A stretch of DNA of 64,000 nucleotides from Pseudomonas pergaminensis (GCF_024112395.2 NZ_CP078013.2:5022001-5086000), one strand, 5' to 3'; shown: positions 25,877-35,385, numbered from the stretch's first letter. The notes: a model not told the origin generated them from the sequence alone. A program made the numbers and translations.

Positions 25877-25905
25877 TTGGACGCTAGCAGTGGTGTAGAT
25901 ATAAT
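25877..25905 (+). promoter_or_regulatory. Sigma70 promoter of the ETF dehydrogenase gene
   Basis: TTGGAC, 17-bp spacer, TATAAT. The predicted start is near 25912, giving a leader of about 115 nt that contains a CCACCT...AGGTGG hairpin (25909-25928). Confidence 0.75.
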
Positions 25906-26026
25906 GCGCCACCTAGAGAGAAAGGTGGGTCATCCCCTGCCATTTGGCACAGTGATGATGGATACGACACCGAACCTCCACCAATTAGAAAAAAAAGCCT
26001 GTTGAGCCTTGAGTAGGAGATAGCCT

Positions 26027-27691
26027 GTGGAACGCGAATACATGGAATTCGACGTGGTCATCGTCGGCGCTGGCCCGGCGGGACTGTCTGCCGCCTGCCG
26101 ACTGAAGCAGAAGGCCGCCGAAGCCGGTAAGGAAATCAGCGTCTGCGTGGTCGAGAAAGGCTCCGAAGTCGGCGCGCATATCCTGTCCGGTGCCGTGTTC
26201 GAACCACGCGCCCTGAACGAACTGTTCCCGGACTGGAAAGAACTCGGCGCCCCGCTCAACACTCCGGTGGTGCGCGATGACATCTATGTACTGCGCAGCC
26301 CCGAAGCCTCCACCAAGGTGCCTGACTTCTTTGTGCCCAAGACCATGCACAACGAAGGCAACTACATCATCTCCCTGGGCAACCTGTGCCGCTGGCTGGC
26401 CCAGCAGGCCGAGAACCTCGGCGTGGAAGTCTACCCAGGCTTCGCCGCACAGGAAGCGTTGTTCGACGAAAACGGCGTGGTGCGCGGGATCATCACCGGC
26501 GACCTCGGCGTCGACCGCGAAGGCCATCCTAAAGAAGGCGTCTACACCCCGGGCATGGAACTGCGTGGCAAGTACACGCTGTTCGCCGAAGGTTGCCGTG
26601 GCCACATCGGCAAGCAGCTGATCCAGCGTTTCAATCTGGACAGCGACGCCGACGCCCAGCACTACGGCATCGGCCTGAAGGAAATCTGGGAAATCGACCC
26701 GGCCAAGCACCAACCAGGCCTGGTCGTCCACACTGCTGGTTGGCCGCTGGACATCATGAGCGCCGAAAACACCGGCGGCTCCTTCCTCTATCACTTGGAA
26801 AACAACCAGGTGGTGGTCGGCTTGATCGTCGACCTGTCCTACAGCAACACCTTCCTGTCGCCGTTCGATGAGTTCCAGCGCCTCAAGCACCACCCGGTGC
26901 TGGCCCAATACCTGGAAGGCGGCAAGCGCATCAGCTACGGCGCCCGTGCCATCTGCAAAGGCGGCCTGAACTCGCTGCCGAAGATGGTCTTCAAGGGCGG
27001 CGCGCTGATCGGCTGCGACCTCGGCACCCTGAACTTCGCCAAGATCAAGGGCAGCCACACCGCGATGAAGTCCGGCATGCTCGCCGCCGACGCCGTGGCC
27101 GACCGCCTGTTTGCCGAGTCCGAAGGCGGTGATGAACTGAGCGCTTACGTTGATAGCTTCAAGTCGAGCTGGCTCTATGAAGAACTGTTCGCCAGCCGTA
27201 ACTTCGGCCCGGCGATGCACAAGTTCGGTCCGATCCTTGGCGCGGGCTTCAACTGGTTCGACCAGAACATCCTGGGCGGCAAGATGCCGTTCACCCTGCA
27301 CGACACCAAGCCGGACTACGCCTGCCTCAAGCTGGCGAAAGACAGCAAGAAAATCGACTACCCGAAACCCGACGGCAAGCTGAGCTTCGACAAGCTGAGC
27401 TCGGTGTTCATCTCCGGTACCAACCACGAAGAAGAGCAACCGTGCCACTTGAAGCTCAAGGACCCGAGCATCCCGATCGGCACCAACCTGCCGCTCTACG
27501 ATGAACCGGCGCAGCGCTACTGCCCGGCCGGCGTGTATGAAGTGATCACCCAGGAAGACGGCGAGAAGCGCTTCCAGATCAACGCCCAGAACTGCGTGCA
27601 CTGCAAGACCTGTGACATCAAGGACCCTTCGCAGAACATCACGTGGGTCACGCCGGAAGGCGCGGGTGGGCCGACCTACCCGAATATGTAA
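26027..27691 (+). CDS. Electron transfer flavoprotein:ubiquinone oxidoreductase
   Basis: A 554-residue ETF dehydrogenase (ETF-QO). The FAD-binding Rossmann motif is at about 8-22 (DVVIVGAGPAGLSAA), and the C-terminal 4Fe-4S site uses Cys499, Cys523, Cys526 and Cys529 (CPAGVY...CVHCKTC). It passes electrons from EtfAB to ubiquinone at the inner membrane. The start is GTG at 26027 behind TAGGAGA with 7-nt spacing. It is divergent from etfBA; a PsrA-type site and strong promoter stand upstream, which fits induction by fatty acids. A terminator follows. Confidence 0.96.
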   Translation: MEREYMEFDVVIVGAGPAGLSAACRLKQKAAEAGKEISVCVVEKGSEVGAHILSGAVFEPRALNELFPDWKELGAPLNTPVVRDDIYVLRSPEASTKVPDFFVPKTMHNEGNYIISLGNLCRWLAQQAENLGVEVYPGFAAQEALFDENGVVRGIITGDLGVDREGHPKEGVYTPGMELRGKYTLFAEGCRGHIGKQLIQRFNLDSDADAQHYGIGLKEIWEIDPAKHQPGLVVHTAGWPLDIMSAENTGGSFLYHLENNQVVVGLIVDLSYSNTFLSPFDEFQRLKHHPVLAQYLEGGKRISYGARAICKGGLNSLPKMVFKGGALIGCDLGTLNFAKIKGSHTAMKSGMLAADAVADRLFAESEGGDELSAYVDSFKSSWLYEELFASRNFGPAMHKFGPILGAGFNWFDQNILGGKMPFTLHDTKPDYACLKLAKDSKKIDYPKPDGKLSFDKLSSVFISGTNHEEEQPCHLKLKDPSIPIGTNLPLYDEPAQRYCPAGVYEVITQEDGEKRFQINAQNCVHCKTCDIKDPSQNITWVTPEGAGGPTYPNM

Positions 27692-27706
27692 GCCCGCTGC
27701 TTGAAT

Positions 27707-27736
27707 AAAAAAGCTCCCAAATGGGAGCCTTTTTTG
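27707..27736 (+). terminator. Terminator of the ETF dehydrogenase gene
   Basis: GCTCCCA, AA loop, TGGGAGC, then T6. Starts 16 bp after the stop codon. Confidence 0.88.
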
Positions 27737-27769
27737 TGGCCCGAAAAAAGCCAGTCACCTCGGGCAAAT

Positions 27770-27857
27770 GTGGGAGCGGGCTTGCTCGCGAGGGCGGCCT
27801 GTCAGTTGAGGTAGGTGTTAGCTGACCCACCGTATTCGCGAGCAAGCCCGCTCACAC
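27770..27857. repeat. REP pair, GCGGGCTTGCTCGCGA type
   Basis: GTGGGAGCGGGCTTGCTCGC and its near-inverse GCGAGCAAGCCCGCTCACAC flank a variable spacer. One base differs in the last arm (CTCACAC for CTCCCAC). Confidence 0.88.
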
Positions 27858-27882
27858 ATTTACGGTGTTGTGCCTGGTGGAA

Positions 27883-28776
27883 TTATGCGGCGCGTTCTTC
27901 ACCAGGATTGCGCAGGAAATAGCGCTTATATTCCCGACTGAACTGCGACGTACTCTGATACCCCACGTTATGCGCCGCCTGCGCCACGCCCATGCCTTCC
28001 ACCAGCAGCAATTGCTGGGCCTTGAGCAGCCGCAAACGCTTGAGGTACTGCACCGGCGACAACAGCGTGCAGCGCTTGAAATGCTCATGAAACGTCGACG
28101 CACTCATGTGCGCATACCCCGCCAGCGTCTCGATATTCAGCGGCTCGGCGTAATGGGCATGCAAGTGATTCAACGAGGTGGCAATCCGGGAAAACTGCCC
28201 CTGCTGTTCCACCAATGCGCGCAGCACATCGGCCTGTGGCCCACGCAAGGCGGTGAAGAGCAATTCCCGCACCCGCGCCGGGCCCATGATCCGGCTTTCC
28301 AGCGGATCGTGCAGGCACTGCAACAGCCGCTCGACACAACCGCGCATCGCATCGTCGAGCACCACCGAGCTCATTGACTCCAGCGTCTGCGCTGTCGGCG
28401 GTGGCCCGGCCTGCATACCCATCGCCATCACCAATTCACCCAACACCACCCGATCGATGCCCACCGTCACCCCGTACAGCGGCGCATCGGCGCCCATGGC
28501 AAACGTCTCGCACTCGAACGGCACCGGCATCGCCTGGATCAGGTAATGCCCGGCGCCATACTCCAGCGTACGCGGGCCGAGGTAGGCGACTTTGCTGCCC
28601 TGGGCCACGAACATCAGGCTTGGCTCGTAGATCTGCGGCCCACGCGCCACGTCGCAACTGGCGCGCAGTACCTGCACGCCGGGCAGGTTCGTCGGCGAGA
28701 AACCGTCGCAGGGCGTAAGCCCTTCGATCAAGGAGACCAGCGTGGCGTTGGCATCGAGATGGCGGGTCAACAACAT
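27883..28776 (-). CDS. AraC family transcriptional regulator (N-terminal AraC_N domain)
   Basis: A 297-residue regulator with an N-terminal cupin-like domain of the AraC_N type (VLRASCDVARGPQIYEPSLMFVAQGSK) and a C-terminal pair of helix-turn-helix motifs: IETLAGYAHMSASTFHEHFKR and VAQAAHNVGYQSTSQFSREYKRYF. It is divergent from an alcohol dehydrogenase gene with 181 bp between starts. AraC regulators of this type next to zinc-dependent or YahK-like alcohol dehydrogenases commonly activate the dehydrogenase, so that is the likely target. Confidence 0.9.
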   Translation of the reverse strand: MLLTRHLDANATLVSLIEGLTPCDGFSPTNLPGVQVLRASCDVARGPQIYEPSLMFVAQGSKVAYLGPRTLEYGAGHYLIQAMPVPFECETFAMGADAPLYGVTVGIDRVVLGELVMAMGMQAGPPPTAQTLESMSSVVLDDAMRGCVERLLQCLHDPLESRIMGPARVRELLFTALRGPQADVLRALVEQQGQFSRIATSLNHLHAHYAEPLNIETLAGYAHMSASTFHEHFKRCTLLSPVQYLKRLRLLKAQQLLLVEGMGVAQAAHNVGYQSTSQFSREYKRYFLRNPGEERAA

Positions 28777-28957
28777 GGCAAAAAACTTCGCGAATAAGGG
28801 ATGAGAACATCATCGCAGGTCTGGCGGCCGATGGATCCAAACCCGGGGCACTCCCGGACGAATAGGCATGAGACTCGGAGCAATCGCCATGGCCGCATCA
28901 GGACCCGGCGCGGAGAATGCGCCACCTCACCTGTCATTGCTTTTGCGAGGTCTCGCC

Positions 28958-30010
28958 ATGTACACCGCCATCGGTTACGCCGCCCAGTCGGCCACCACTC
29001 CCCTCGCCCCCATGTCCTTCCAGCGCCGCAGCCCGCGTGTGGATGACGTGGCCATCGAGATCCTTTACTGCGGCGTGTGCCACTCCGACATCCACCAAGC
29101 CCGCAACGAATGGGGCATCGCCGTGTACCCGCTGATGCCGGGCCACGAGATCGTCGGCAAGGTCACCGCCGTCGGCGCCAACGTCACCGCGCACAAGGTC
29201 GGCGACCTGGTCGGCGTGGGCTGCATGGTCGATTCGTGCCGTCACTGCGACGCGTGCAAGGCAGACCTGGAGCAATACTGCCTCGAAGGTCCGACCATGA
29301 CCTACGCCACCCCGGACCGCGTCGACGGCAGCAACACCATGGGCGGCTACTCCGACAGCATCGTGGTCAGTGAGCACTTTGTGGTGAAGATTCCGGCCAA
29401 GCTCGACCTGGCCAGCGCCGCGCCGATCCTGTGTGCCGGCATCACCACCTACTCGCCGCTCAAGCACCACGGTGTGAAGGCCGGCGATAAAATCGGCGTG
29501 CTCGGCATGGGCGGCCTGGGCCATATGGGCATCAAGTTTGCCAAGGCCATGGGCGCGGAAGTGACCTTGTTCACCCGCTCGGCAAGCAAGGCCGAAGAAG
29601 GCCGTCGCCAGGGTGCCGATCACGTGATCGTATCCACTGACGCCGAGCAGATGAAAGCCGCCGCCGGGCACTTCGACTTCCTGCTGGACACCATCCCGGT
29701 GCAGCACGACCTGAACCCCTACCTCGACGTGCTGCGCTTTGACGGCGTGCACATCCTGGTCGGCCTGATCGAGCCGGTCGACCCACCGGTCAACGCCGCC
29801 AAGCTGATCATGGGCCGAAAAGTCCTGGCCGGCTCCTTGATCGGTGGCATTGCCGAAACCCAGGAAGTCCTGGATTTCTGCGCCGAGCACGGCATCACCT
29901 GCGACATCGAAATGCTCGACATCCGTAATATCAACGAAGCCTACAGCCGCATGATCGCCGGCGACGTGAAGTACCGCTTTGTCATCGACATGGCGACCTT
30001 GAAGGCCTGA
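28958..30010 (+). CDS. Zinc-dependent NAD(P)-alcohol dehydrogenase (YahK/CAD-like)
   Basis: A 350-residue medium-chain dehydrogenase. Catalytic zinc ligands are in YCGVCHSDIH and MPGHEIVG; the structural zinc Cys cluster is SCRHCDACKADLEQYC. The cofactor Rossmann motif is GVLGMGGLGHMGIKFAKA, with FTRSASK after beta2 (a Ser-x-Ser, typical of NADP preference). This is the cinnamyl alcohol dehydrogenase/YahK branch, which reduces many aldehydes. A GCGAGG ribosome-binding site precedes the ATG at 28958. Likely activated by the divergent AraC regulator. The stop codon lies in a perfect palindrome shared with the convergent IclR gene. Confidence 0.9.
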   Translation: MYTAIGYAAQSATTPLAPMSFQRRSPRVDDVAIEILYCGVCHSDIHQARNEWGIAVYPLMPGHEIVGKVTAVGANVTAHKVGDLVGVGCMVDSCRHCDACKADLEQYCLEGPTMTYATPDRVDGSNTMGGYSDSIVVSEHFVVKIPAKLDLASAAPILCAGITTYSPLKHHGVKAGDKIGVLGMGGLGHMGIKFAKAMGAEVTLFTRSASKAEEGRRQGADHVIVSTDAEQMKAAAGHFDFLLDTIPVQHDLNPYLDVLRFDGVHILVGLIEPVDPPVNAAKLIMGRKVLAGSLIGGIAETQEVLDFCAEHGITCDIEMLDIRNINEAYSRMIAGDVKYRFVIDMATLKA

Positions 30011-30020
30011 TCAGGCCTTC
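30001..30020. other. Perfect 20-bp palindrome covering both convergent stop codons
   Basis: GAAGGCCTGATCAGGCCTTC is self-complementary without a loop. The ADH stop (TGA) and the IclR stop (TGA on the other strand) are adjacent at its centre, so both genes end with Lys-Ala-stop. It could form a cruciform or a bidirectional RNA hairpin; no T run follows. Confidence 0.7.
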
Positions 30021-30814
30021 GCGCCCAACTCCGCTGACAGCCGTGCTGCGACCTGTTTGACCACAGGGATCAGCTCGGCCATTTTCTCCAGCGGCATATA
30101 GGGCACGGTACTGGCGATGCTGATGCCGGCGACGATTCGCCGGCTGGCATCGCGCACCGGTGCCGCCACGCAGCGGATTGACGGTTCGTTGTCTTCCAGG
30201 TCGAACGCATAACCGCCCACCACGTATTCACGCATGCGCTGCTCGAACTGTGCCCAGGATTGCTCCGGGTGCTGCGGCCATTGCAGGTTTTTCCCACCCG
30301 CCGGCAGGCTGACTTCGTACAGGCGCTGCCACTCTTCTGCCGAGTCATCCAACAGCAACGCCTTGCCGATACCCGTACGTGCCAGCGGCATGCGGTGGCC
30401 GACCCGCGAGCGCATTTCGGGGCCATTGCGGCCAGGGTTCTTGTGCAGGTAAAGCACGTCGTCGTATTCGCGGATGGCCAAGTGGATGGTGTCACCGGTC
30501 AACGCCGACAGCTCATCCAGGTACGGGATGGCCAAGGTCACCAGCGGCAGTTCTTCGCGCGCCTGGAAACCCAGCTCAATCAACTTCGGCCCCAGCAGGT
30601 AACCCACCTGCGGCACCACACGCAGGTAACGCTCTTCCACCAGGCAACTGGCCAAGCGGTGAGTGGTGCTGCGGGTGGTGCCGATGCGCTTGGCGATCTC
30701 TTTCAGATCCCGCGCACCGGCCGCCACCGCCTGCACCACGCCCAGGCCACGCAGCAGGGTCTGGGTGCCGGTGGGCGCGGCGTCTTTGATGGGAGTGTGG
30801 GCGTTTTCCTGCAT
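30011..30814 (-). CDS. IclR family transcriptional regulator
   Basis: A 267-residue IclR protein. The N-terminal winged helix is seen in LLRGLGVVQAVAAGARDLKEIAKRIGTTRSTTHRLASCL, and the C-terminal effector domain in LAIPYLDELSALTGDTIHLAIREYDDVLYL and GYAFDLEDNEPSIRCVAAPVRDASRRIVAGISIA. It ends the run that begins with the L-arabinose uptake genes (araH is 184 bp upstream on the same strand, with a REP between), so it is the best candidate regulator of that cluster. The start at 30814 is weakly supported by TAGG. Confidence 0.9.
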   Translation of the reverse strand: MQENAHTPIKDAAPTGTQTLLRGLGVVQAVAAGARDLKEIAKRIGTTRSTTHRLASCLVEERYLRVVPQVGYLLGPKLIELGFQAREELPLVTLAIPYLDELSALTGDTIHLAIREYDDVLYLHKNPGRNGPEMRSRVGHRMPLARTGIGKALLLDDSAEEWQRLYEVSLPAGGKNLQWPQHPEQSWAQFEQRMREYVVGGYAFDLEDNEPSIRCVAAPVRDASRRIVAGISIASTVPYMPLEKMAELIPVVKQVAARLSAELGAKA

Positions 30815-30889
30815 ATCGGGCCTATTGGGAAGTACGAAAACGGCGCCATTATGGCAAATCACGGACCTCAATACAGTGGAGATCCAAAT

Positions 30890-30976
30890 GTGGGAGTGGG
30901 CTTGCTCGCGACTGCGGTGTGTCAGTCAAAGATGTTCTTACTGAACCACCACCTTCGCGAGCAAGCCCGCTCCCAC
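30890..30976. repeat. REP pair, GCGGGCTTGCTCGCGA type
   Basis: GTGGGAGTGGGCTTGCTCGC and inverse GCGAGCAAGCCCGCTCCCAC. It lies between araH and the IclR gene. Confidence 0.88.
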
Positions 30977-30997
30977 AGGGGTTAGGCGATGTTCTTC

Positions 30998-31966
30998 CTA
31001 GCGTTGTTTCATGCGGTCGATGATGACCGCAAGGAGCAGGATCGAACCCCGGATCACATACTGGTAGAAGGTGTCGATGTTCTTCAGGTTCATCGCATTC
31101 TCGATGATCGCCAGGATTAACACCCCGGCAATCACGTGGCGGATCATGCCGATGCCGCCGCTCAACGACACCCCGCCCAGCACGCACGCCGAGATCACCG
31201 TCAGCTCAAAGCCCTGGCCAATCATCGGCTGGCCCGAGGTCATGCGCGACGCGAGGATCACCCCGGCCAGGGCGCCGATCAGACCGTGCACGGCAAAGAT
31301 GATGATCTTGGTGCGATCAACATTCACCCCCGCCAGCAACGCCGCTTCCTGGTTACCACCGATGGCCATGGTGTTGCGCCCGTAGGTGGTGTAGTTGAGC
31401 AGCCAGCCGAAGAACACAAAGCACAGCACGGTGATGATGATCGGCACCGGCACGCCCATCAGTTGGCCGTTGCCGAATACGAAGAAACCTTCGTCCATCA
31501 CCCCGACGGCCTTGCCGTTGGAGAAAATGTACGCCAGGCCGCGCACGATCTGCATGGTCGCCAACGTTGCAATCAAGGCGTTGATGCGCAGCTTGGCGAT
31601 GACAATGCCATTGATCAGCCCCACCACCAGGCCCATGGCCAACGCCGCCGAGACGCCGAGCACCACGCTGTCGGTGTCGCGGATCACAATGCCCGCGACC
31701 ACGCCGGCACAGGCGATCACCGAGCCTACCGACAAGTCGAAGTGCCCCGACGCCAGGCAGAACAACATGGTGCACGCGGCGATGCCCACGGTGGAAATCG
31801 CCAGGCCCAACCCACGCATGTTCAGCGGCGACAGGAAGTTGTCGATAAACAATGCGCTAAGCACAAAGATGCTCAACGCGGCGAGCAGCATGACCCAATC
31901 GTCAAGGAACTTGCGCTGGTTGAAACCCGGCCAGAAGCCCTTTGCAGTTTTTACCTCAGACATCAT
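30998..31966 (-). CDS. araH: L-arabinose ABC transporter permease
   Basis: A 322-residue polytopic membrane protein of the ribose/arabinose permease family: about eight to ten hydrophobic segments and the family signature GGNQEAALLAGVNVDRTKI before the EAA-type region. The N-terminus (KTAKGFWPGFNQRKFLDDWVM) matches AraH better than RbsC. It pairs with the ATPase and binding protein directly upstream, forming the inner-membrane channel for L-arabinose. The gene follows araG by 14 bp. Confidence 0.9.
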   Translation of the reverse strand: MMSEVKTAKGFWPGFNQRKFLDDWVMLLAALSIFVLSALFIDNFLSPLNMRGLGLAISTVGIAACTMLFCLASGHFDLSVGSVIACAGVVAGIVIRDTDSVVLGVSAALAMGLVVGLINGIVIAKLRINALIATLATMQIVRGLAYIFSNGKAVGVMDEGFFVFGNGQLMGVPVPIIITVLCFVFFGWLLNYTTYGRNTMAIGGNQEAALLAGVNVDRTKIIIFAVHGLIGALAGVILASRMTSGQPMIGQGFELTVISACVLGGVSLSGGIGMIRHVIAGVLILAIIENAMNLKNIDTFYQYVIRGSILLLAVIIDRMKQR

Positions 31967-31980
31967 TCACCTCGAATTCT

Positions 31981-33480
31981 TCAAGCCCGCGAACGCGGGA
32001 GAGCCAGTTGCAACAGCCGTGCCTCGTCCGCTTGGTCGCGGGTGAGTTCGCCAGTCAGGGCGCCTTCGCTCATCACCAGGATGCGGTCGGAGATGCCCAT
32101 CACTTCCATCAGGTCGCTGGACACCACGATCACCGCGATGCCACTGGCCGCCAGGTTATGGATGATCTGGTAGATCTCCGACTTGGCGCCGATATCGATG
32201 CCACGGGTCGGCTCGTCCAACAGCAGCACCTTCATCGGCATCGACAGCCAGCGGCCGAGAATGGCCTTCTGCTGGTTGCCGCCGGAGAGGTACATGATTT
32301 TCTGTTCGGCGTTCGGCGTCTTGACCTTCATGGCTTTGATTTGGTGGTCGGCGTTGTGCTTTTCCCAACCGTCTCGCAGCAGCCAGCCAAACCTGGAATG
32401 GGCACCACGGGCACTGATATTGATGTTCTCAGCCACGCTGGACAGCGGGATGATGCCTTCCTTCTTGCGGTCTTCCGGGCACAGCAGCACACCGGCGGCG
32501 ATGGCGTCGCGGGGTGACTGCAGTTGCAGTGTCTGGCCGCAGAGCTGAAGGCTACCTGCGGTGCTACGGGTCAAACCACTGAGCAGCCGGAACAGCTCCG
32601 TGCGCCCTGCCCCGACCAATCCGAACAGGCCAAGAATCTCGCCCTTGTGCACCTGCAGGCTCACCGGCTCACGCAGGCCTGGTCCGAGCAAACCCTCGAC
32701 CTTAAGCGCCACATCGCCCTGTTCCCGTGGCCGGTAATCGTAGATGTCCTGGATATCGCGACCGACCATGCACGTCACCAACTGGTCGTGGGTCAGCGCG
32801 TTCATATCGTCGAACGTGCGCACATAACGGCCGTCCTTGAACACCGTCACCGCGTTGCAGATGCGGAACACCTCTTCCATACGGTGCGACACATAGAGCA
32901 CGACTTTGCCCTCATCGCGCAGGCGGGTGATGATCGCCATCAAGCGGTCGATTTCCCGCGCCGAGAGGCTGCTGGTGGGTTCGTCGAACGCAATCACGTG
33001 GGCACCGCGGGACAGCGCCTTGGCGATCTCCACCAGTTGGCGCTGGCCGAGGGACAGGCGTCCGAGCTTTTCGTCCGGATCGATTTCATCGGCCAGGCCT
33101 TTGAGACACGCCAACGCTTGCTTGCGCAATTGACTACGGTTGACCACCCCGAACCGCGTCGGCAAATGCCCAAGGAACAGGTTTTCGGCCACGGTCATTT
33201 CCGGCACCAGGTGCAGCTCTTGGTGGATCACCGCGACCCCACTGGCAATGCTGTCGGCGGCGGACTTGAAGTCCATGGTCTGCTCGCCGATCTGCAGTGA
33301 GCCGCTGCTGGGCAGGTAAGCGCCGCCAAGGATTTTCAGCAGCGTCGACTTGCCCGCGCCGTTCTCGCCCATCAACGCATGCACCTCGCGCGGCCGCGCT
33401 TCAAAGCTGATCTGCGCCAGGGCTTTCACACCGGGAAATTCCTTGCCGATGCCGTTGAATCGCAGGGCCGCGCCGGTCAT
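31981..33480 (-). CDS. araG: L-arabinose ABC transporter ATP-binding protein
   Basis: A 499-residue tandem ABC ATPase. The first nucleotide-binding domain has Walker [10 protein letters not shown] (38-46), signature LSLGQRQ and Walker [12 protein letters not shown]; the second has a degenerate Walker A (GLVGAGRTE), signature LSGGNQQK and Walker [12 protein letters not shown]. This layout is diagnostic for monosaccharide importers. ATG 33480 overlaps the araF stop by ATGA, and the frame upstream to 33588 is within araF. It energises AraH/AraF uptake. Confidence 0.93.
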   Translation of the reverse strand: MTGAALRFNGIGKEFPGVKALAQISFEARPREVHALMGENGAGKSTLLKILGGAYLPSSGSLQIGEQTMDFKSAADSIASGVAVIHQELHLVPEMTVAENLFLGHLPTRFGVVNRSQLRKQALACLKGLADEIDPDEKLGRLSLGQRQLVEIAKALSRGAHVIAFDEPTSSLSAREIDRLMAIITRLRDEGKVVLYVSHRMEEVFRICNAVTVFKDGRYVRTFDDMNALTHDQLVTCMVGRDIQDIYDYRPREQGDVALKVEGLLGPGLREPVSLQVHKGEILGLFGLVGAGRTELFRLLSGLTRSTAGSLQLCGQTLQLQSPRDAIAAGVLLCPEDRKKEGIIPLSSVAENINISARGAHSRFGWLLRDGWEKHNADHQIKAMKVKTPNAEQKIMYLSGGNQQKAILGRWLSMPMKVLLLDEPTRGIDIGAKSEIYQIIHNLAASGIAVIVVSSDLMEVMGISDRILVMSEGALTGELTRDQADEARLLQLALPRSRA

Positions 33481-34457
33481 TTCCACAGCCCGATTTTGCT
33501 CAACTCTTCCTTGAAGTTGGCGCGGGTGATCAGGGTCACGTTGTCCAGGGCGGTGAACTTGGCCGGCTCGGTGCCTTTGGTGACCCACTCGAACATCGCG
33601 CTGGCGGTTTTGTAGCCCGAGGCGTCAGGGCTCAACAGCATGGAGCCGTAGAAACCGGTGTCGGATTTTTTCAGCTCTTCGATGGCGTCAGTGCCATTGA
33701 TGCCGACGCCAATCACATTGGCAGCCTTGAAGCCGGCGCTCTCGGTGGCGCGCACGCCGCCCAGCACGGTGCTGTCGTTCATGCCGCCGATGATCAGGTT
33801 TTTCGCGCCGCTGGGCAGCTTCACCAGCGCCGAGTTGGTGGCGTCCATGCTGCCTGGCACGTCGAGGGTTTTCTGCGCGCTGAACAGGATGTGGTCAGCA
33901 GGCAGGCCGGCGGCCTTGAGGCCTTCTACCGAACCGTCAGTGCGTTTCTTGCCGGTTTCCAGCTCGTCGAAGGTGTTGATGACGGCGTAGGTTTCTTTCC
34001 AGTCCCAGTTGCGATGCTTGGCTTCGGCAGCCATGGCCTCGCCTTGTTTCTGGCCGATCTTGTAGGCATCGAGGCCGACGTAAGGCACGTCTTCCATGGG
34101 CTTGCCCTTGGCGTCGACAAAACGGTCGTCCACCGCCAGCACCTTCAGGTTATTGAGCTTGGCCTTGGCCATGATTGCCGGGCCGAGGGACACGTCCGGC
34201 GGGCAAATGACGAAGCCCTTGGCGCCGTTGGCGGCCAGGGTGTCGATGGCCGACAAGGTTTTCTCACCATCAGGCACGGCGATCTTGATCACGGTGAAGC
34301 CTTGGTCCCTGCCGGCTTTTTCGGCGAAGGCCCATTCGGTCTGGAACCAGGGTTCTTCGGCCTGCTTGACCAGGAAGCCGATTTTCACTTCTTCGGCGGA
34401 TACAACGCCGCTGAACGCGACCGCAAGGGCCAGGGTGCCGAGTGTCTTCTTGAGCAT
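33477..34457 (-). CDS. araF: L-arabinose-binding periplasmic protein
   Basis: A 326-residue secreted protein with a signal peptide ([21 protein letters not shown]). The mature N-terminus [27 protein letters not shown] and the segments [22 protein letters not shown] and GVGINGTDA match L-arabinose-binding proteins of the AraF class. First of the three transporter genes and downstream of an SDR gene. GAGGTGG precedes the ATG at 34457. Specificity for L-arabinose over D-galactose is inferred from the family match. Confidence 0.9.
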   Translation of the reverse strand: MLKKTLGTLALAVAFSGVVSAEEVKIGFLVKQAEEPWFQTEWAFAEKAGRDQGFTVIKIAVPDGEKTLSAIDTLAANGAKGFVICPPDVSLGPAIMAKAKLNNLKVLAVDDRFVDAKGKPMEDVPYVGLDAYKIGQKQGEAMAAEAKHRNWDWKETYAVINTFDELETGKKRTDGSVEGLKAAGLPADHILFSAQKTLDVPGSMDATNSALVKLPSGAKNLIIGGMNDSTVLGGVRATESAGFKAANVIGVGINGTDAIEELKKSDTGFYGSMLLSPDASGYKTASAMFEWVTKGTEPAKFTALDNVTLITRANFKEELSKIGLWK

Positions 34458-34489
34458 GAACCACCTCGTTCTTGTTATTGGAAAACGTC

Positions 34490-35311
34490 TTAGTCGTGGT
34501 ACATCACAGACCGCCCGCCATCGATCATCAGGCAGGTGGCATTGATAAAGGGCGCCTCGTCGGTCGCCAGGAACAGTGCCGTCATCGCCACTTCAATCGG
34601 CTGGCCGATGCGCTTGGGCGGGTGCAGGTCAAACGCGCGCTGGCGCTCGGCGTGGGGGTCGGGGAAACCGTTCCAGTAGTCGACGTTGAGCTGGGTTTCG
34701 ATATAGCCCGGCGCGATGGCATTCACACGGATGCCCTTGGGCGCGTATTCGATACCAAGGGCACGGGTAAGGCCGAGCAGGCCATGCTTGGCCACGGGAT
34801 ACGGGAAGCAGCCGGGAATGATGTGGCTGGAATGGGTGGAGGCAATATTGATGATGTTGCCAATGCCCTGCTCGATCATGTGCGGCAACACCGTGCGGCA
34901 GCCGAACCAGGCGCCGTCGAGGTCGATGGCGAAGCAGCGGCGCCAGTCTTCGTCGGTCATCTCCAGCGGGTCGCGGAACACGTTGACGCCGGCGCAGTTG
35001 ACCAGCACATCCACGCGGCCAAAGCGCTCGATAGCCAGGTTGACCAGCGCCTGCCATTGATCTTTGGACGTGATGTCGACGGCTTGTGCATAGATGTCGG
35101 CGCCGCGTTCGCGCCAGTGGGCGGCGACCTTCTCGACTTTTTCGCCCTGGATATCCGCAATGATCAAGCGCGCCTGCTGGGCCTGAAAACACGCGACGAT
35201 TGCCTCGCCAATGCCTTGGGCGGCACCGGTGATAATCACCACTTTGCCTTTGAGCCGTTCGCCATAGGTTGGCTCGGGCACGGCGGGGAGTGACAACGGT
35301 TGTGCCTGCAT
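34490..35311 (-). CDS. SDR family oxidoreductase, likely L-arabinose/D-galactose 1-dehydrogenase-like
   Basis: A 273-residue SDR with cofactor motif TGAAQGIG, the NCAG motif, and catalytic residues Ser (ASTHSS) and Tyr-Lys in YPVAKHG, where the usual YxxxK is present. The unusual N-terminal extension (MQAQPLSLPAVPEPTYGERLKGK) is shared by SDRs in non-phosphorylative sugar clusters. It is first in the operon with araFGH, so a sugar 1-dehydrogenase that oxidises imported arabinose is likely. AGGTGAAG stands before the ATG. No lactonase or dehydratase follows in this window. Confidence 0.85.
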   Translation of the reverse strand: MQAQPLSLPAVPEPTYGERLKGKVVIITGAAQGIGEAIVACFQAQQARLIIADIQGEKVEKVAAHWRERGADIYAQAVDITSKDQWQALVNLAIERFGRVDVLVNCAGVNVFRDPLEMTDEDWRRCFAIDLDGAWFGCRTVLPHMIEQGIGNIINIASTHSSHIIPGCFPYPVAKHGLLGLTRALGIEYAPKGIRVNAIAPGYIETQLNVDYWNGFPDPHAERQRAFDLHPPKRIGQPIEVAMTALFLATDEAPFINATCLMIDGGRSVMYHD

Positions 35312-35371
35312 CGCTTCACCTGTTTTATTTTTGGTAGTGAGTGCTGATGCAGCCGACTATAAACCTATCAT

Positions 35372-35385
35372 TTGAAATATCTCAA
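35372..35385. promoter_or_regulatory. AT-rich near-palindrome at the ara operon promoter
   Basis: TTGAAATATCTCAA, a 14-bp near-perfect palindrome, lies in the AT-rich stretch 35353-35405 upstream of the ara SDR. On the minus strand TTGCTC-17-TTTATA and TTGAGA-17-TTATAG are both possible promoters here. Candidate IclR operator. Confidence 0.4.

Noticed and set aside
25985..27601. 538-codon open frame on the minus strand opposite the ETF dehydrogenase gene
   Set aside because: It is a mirror frame of a strongly conserved gene caused by GC-rich third positions; it has no ribosome-binding site and no family match.
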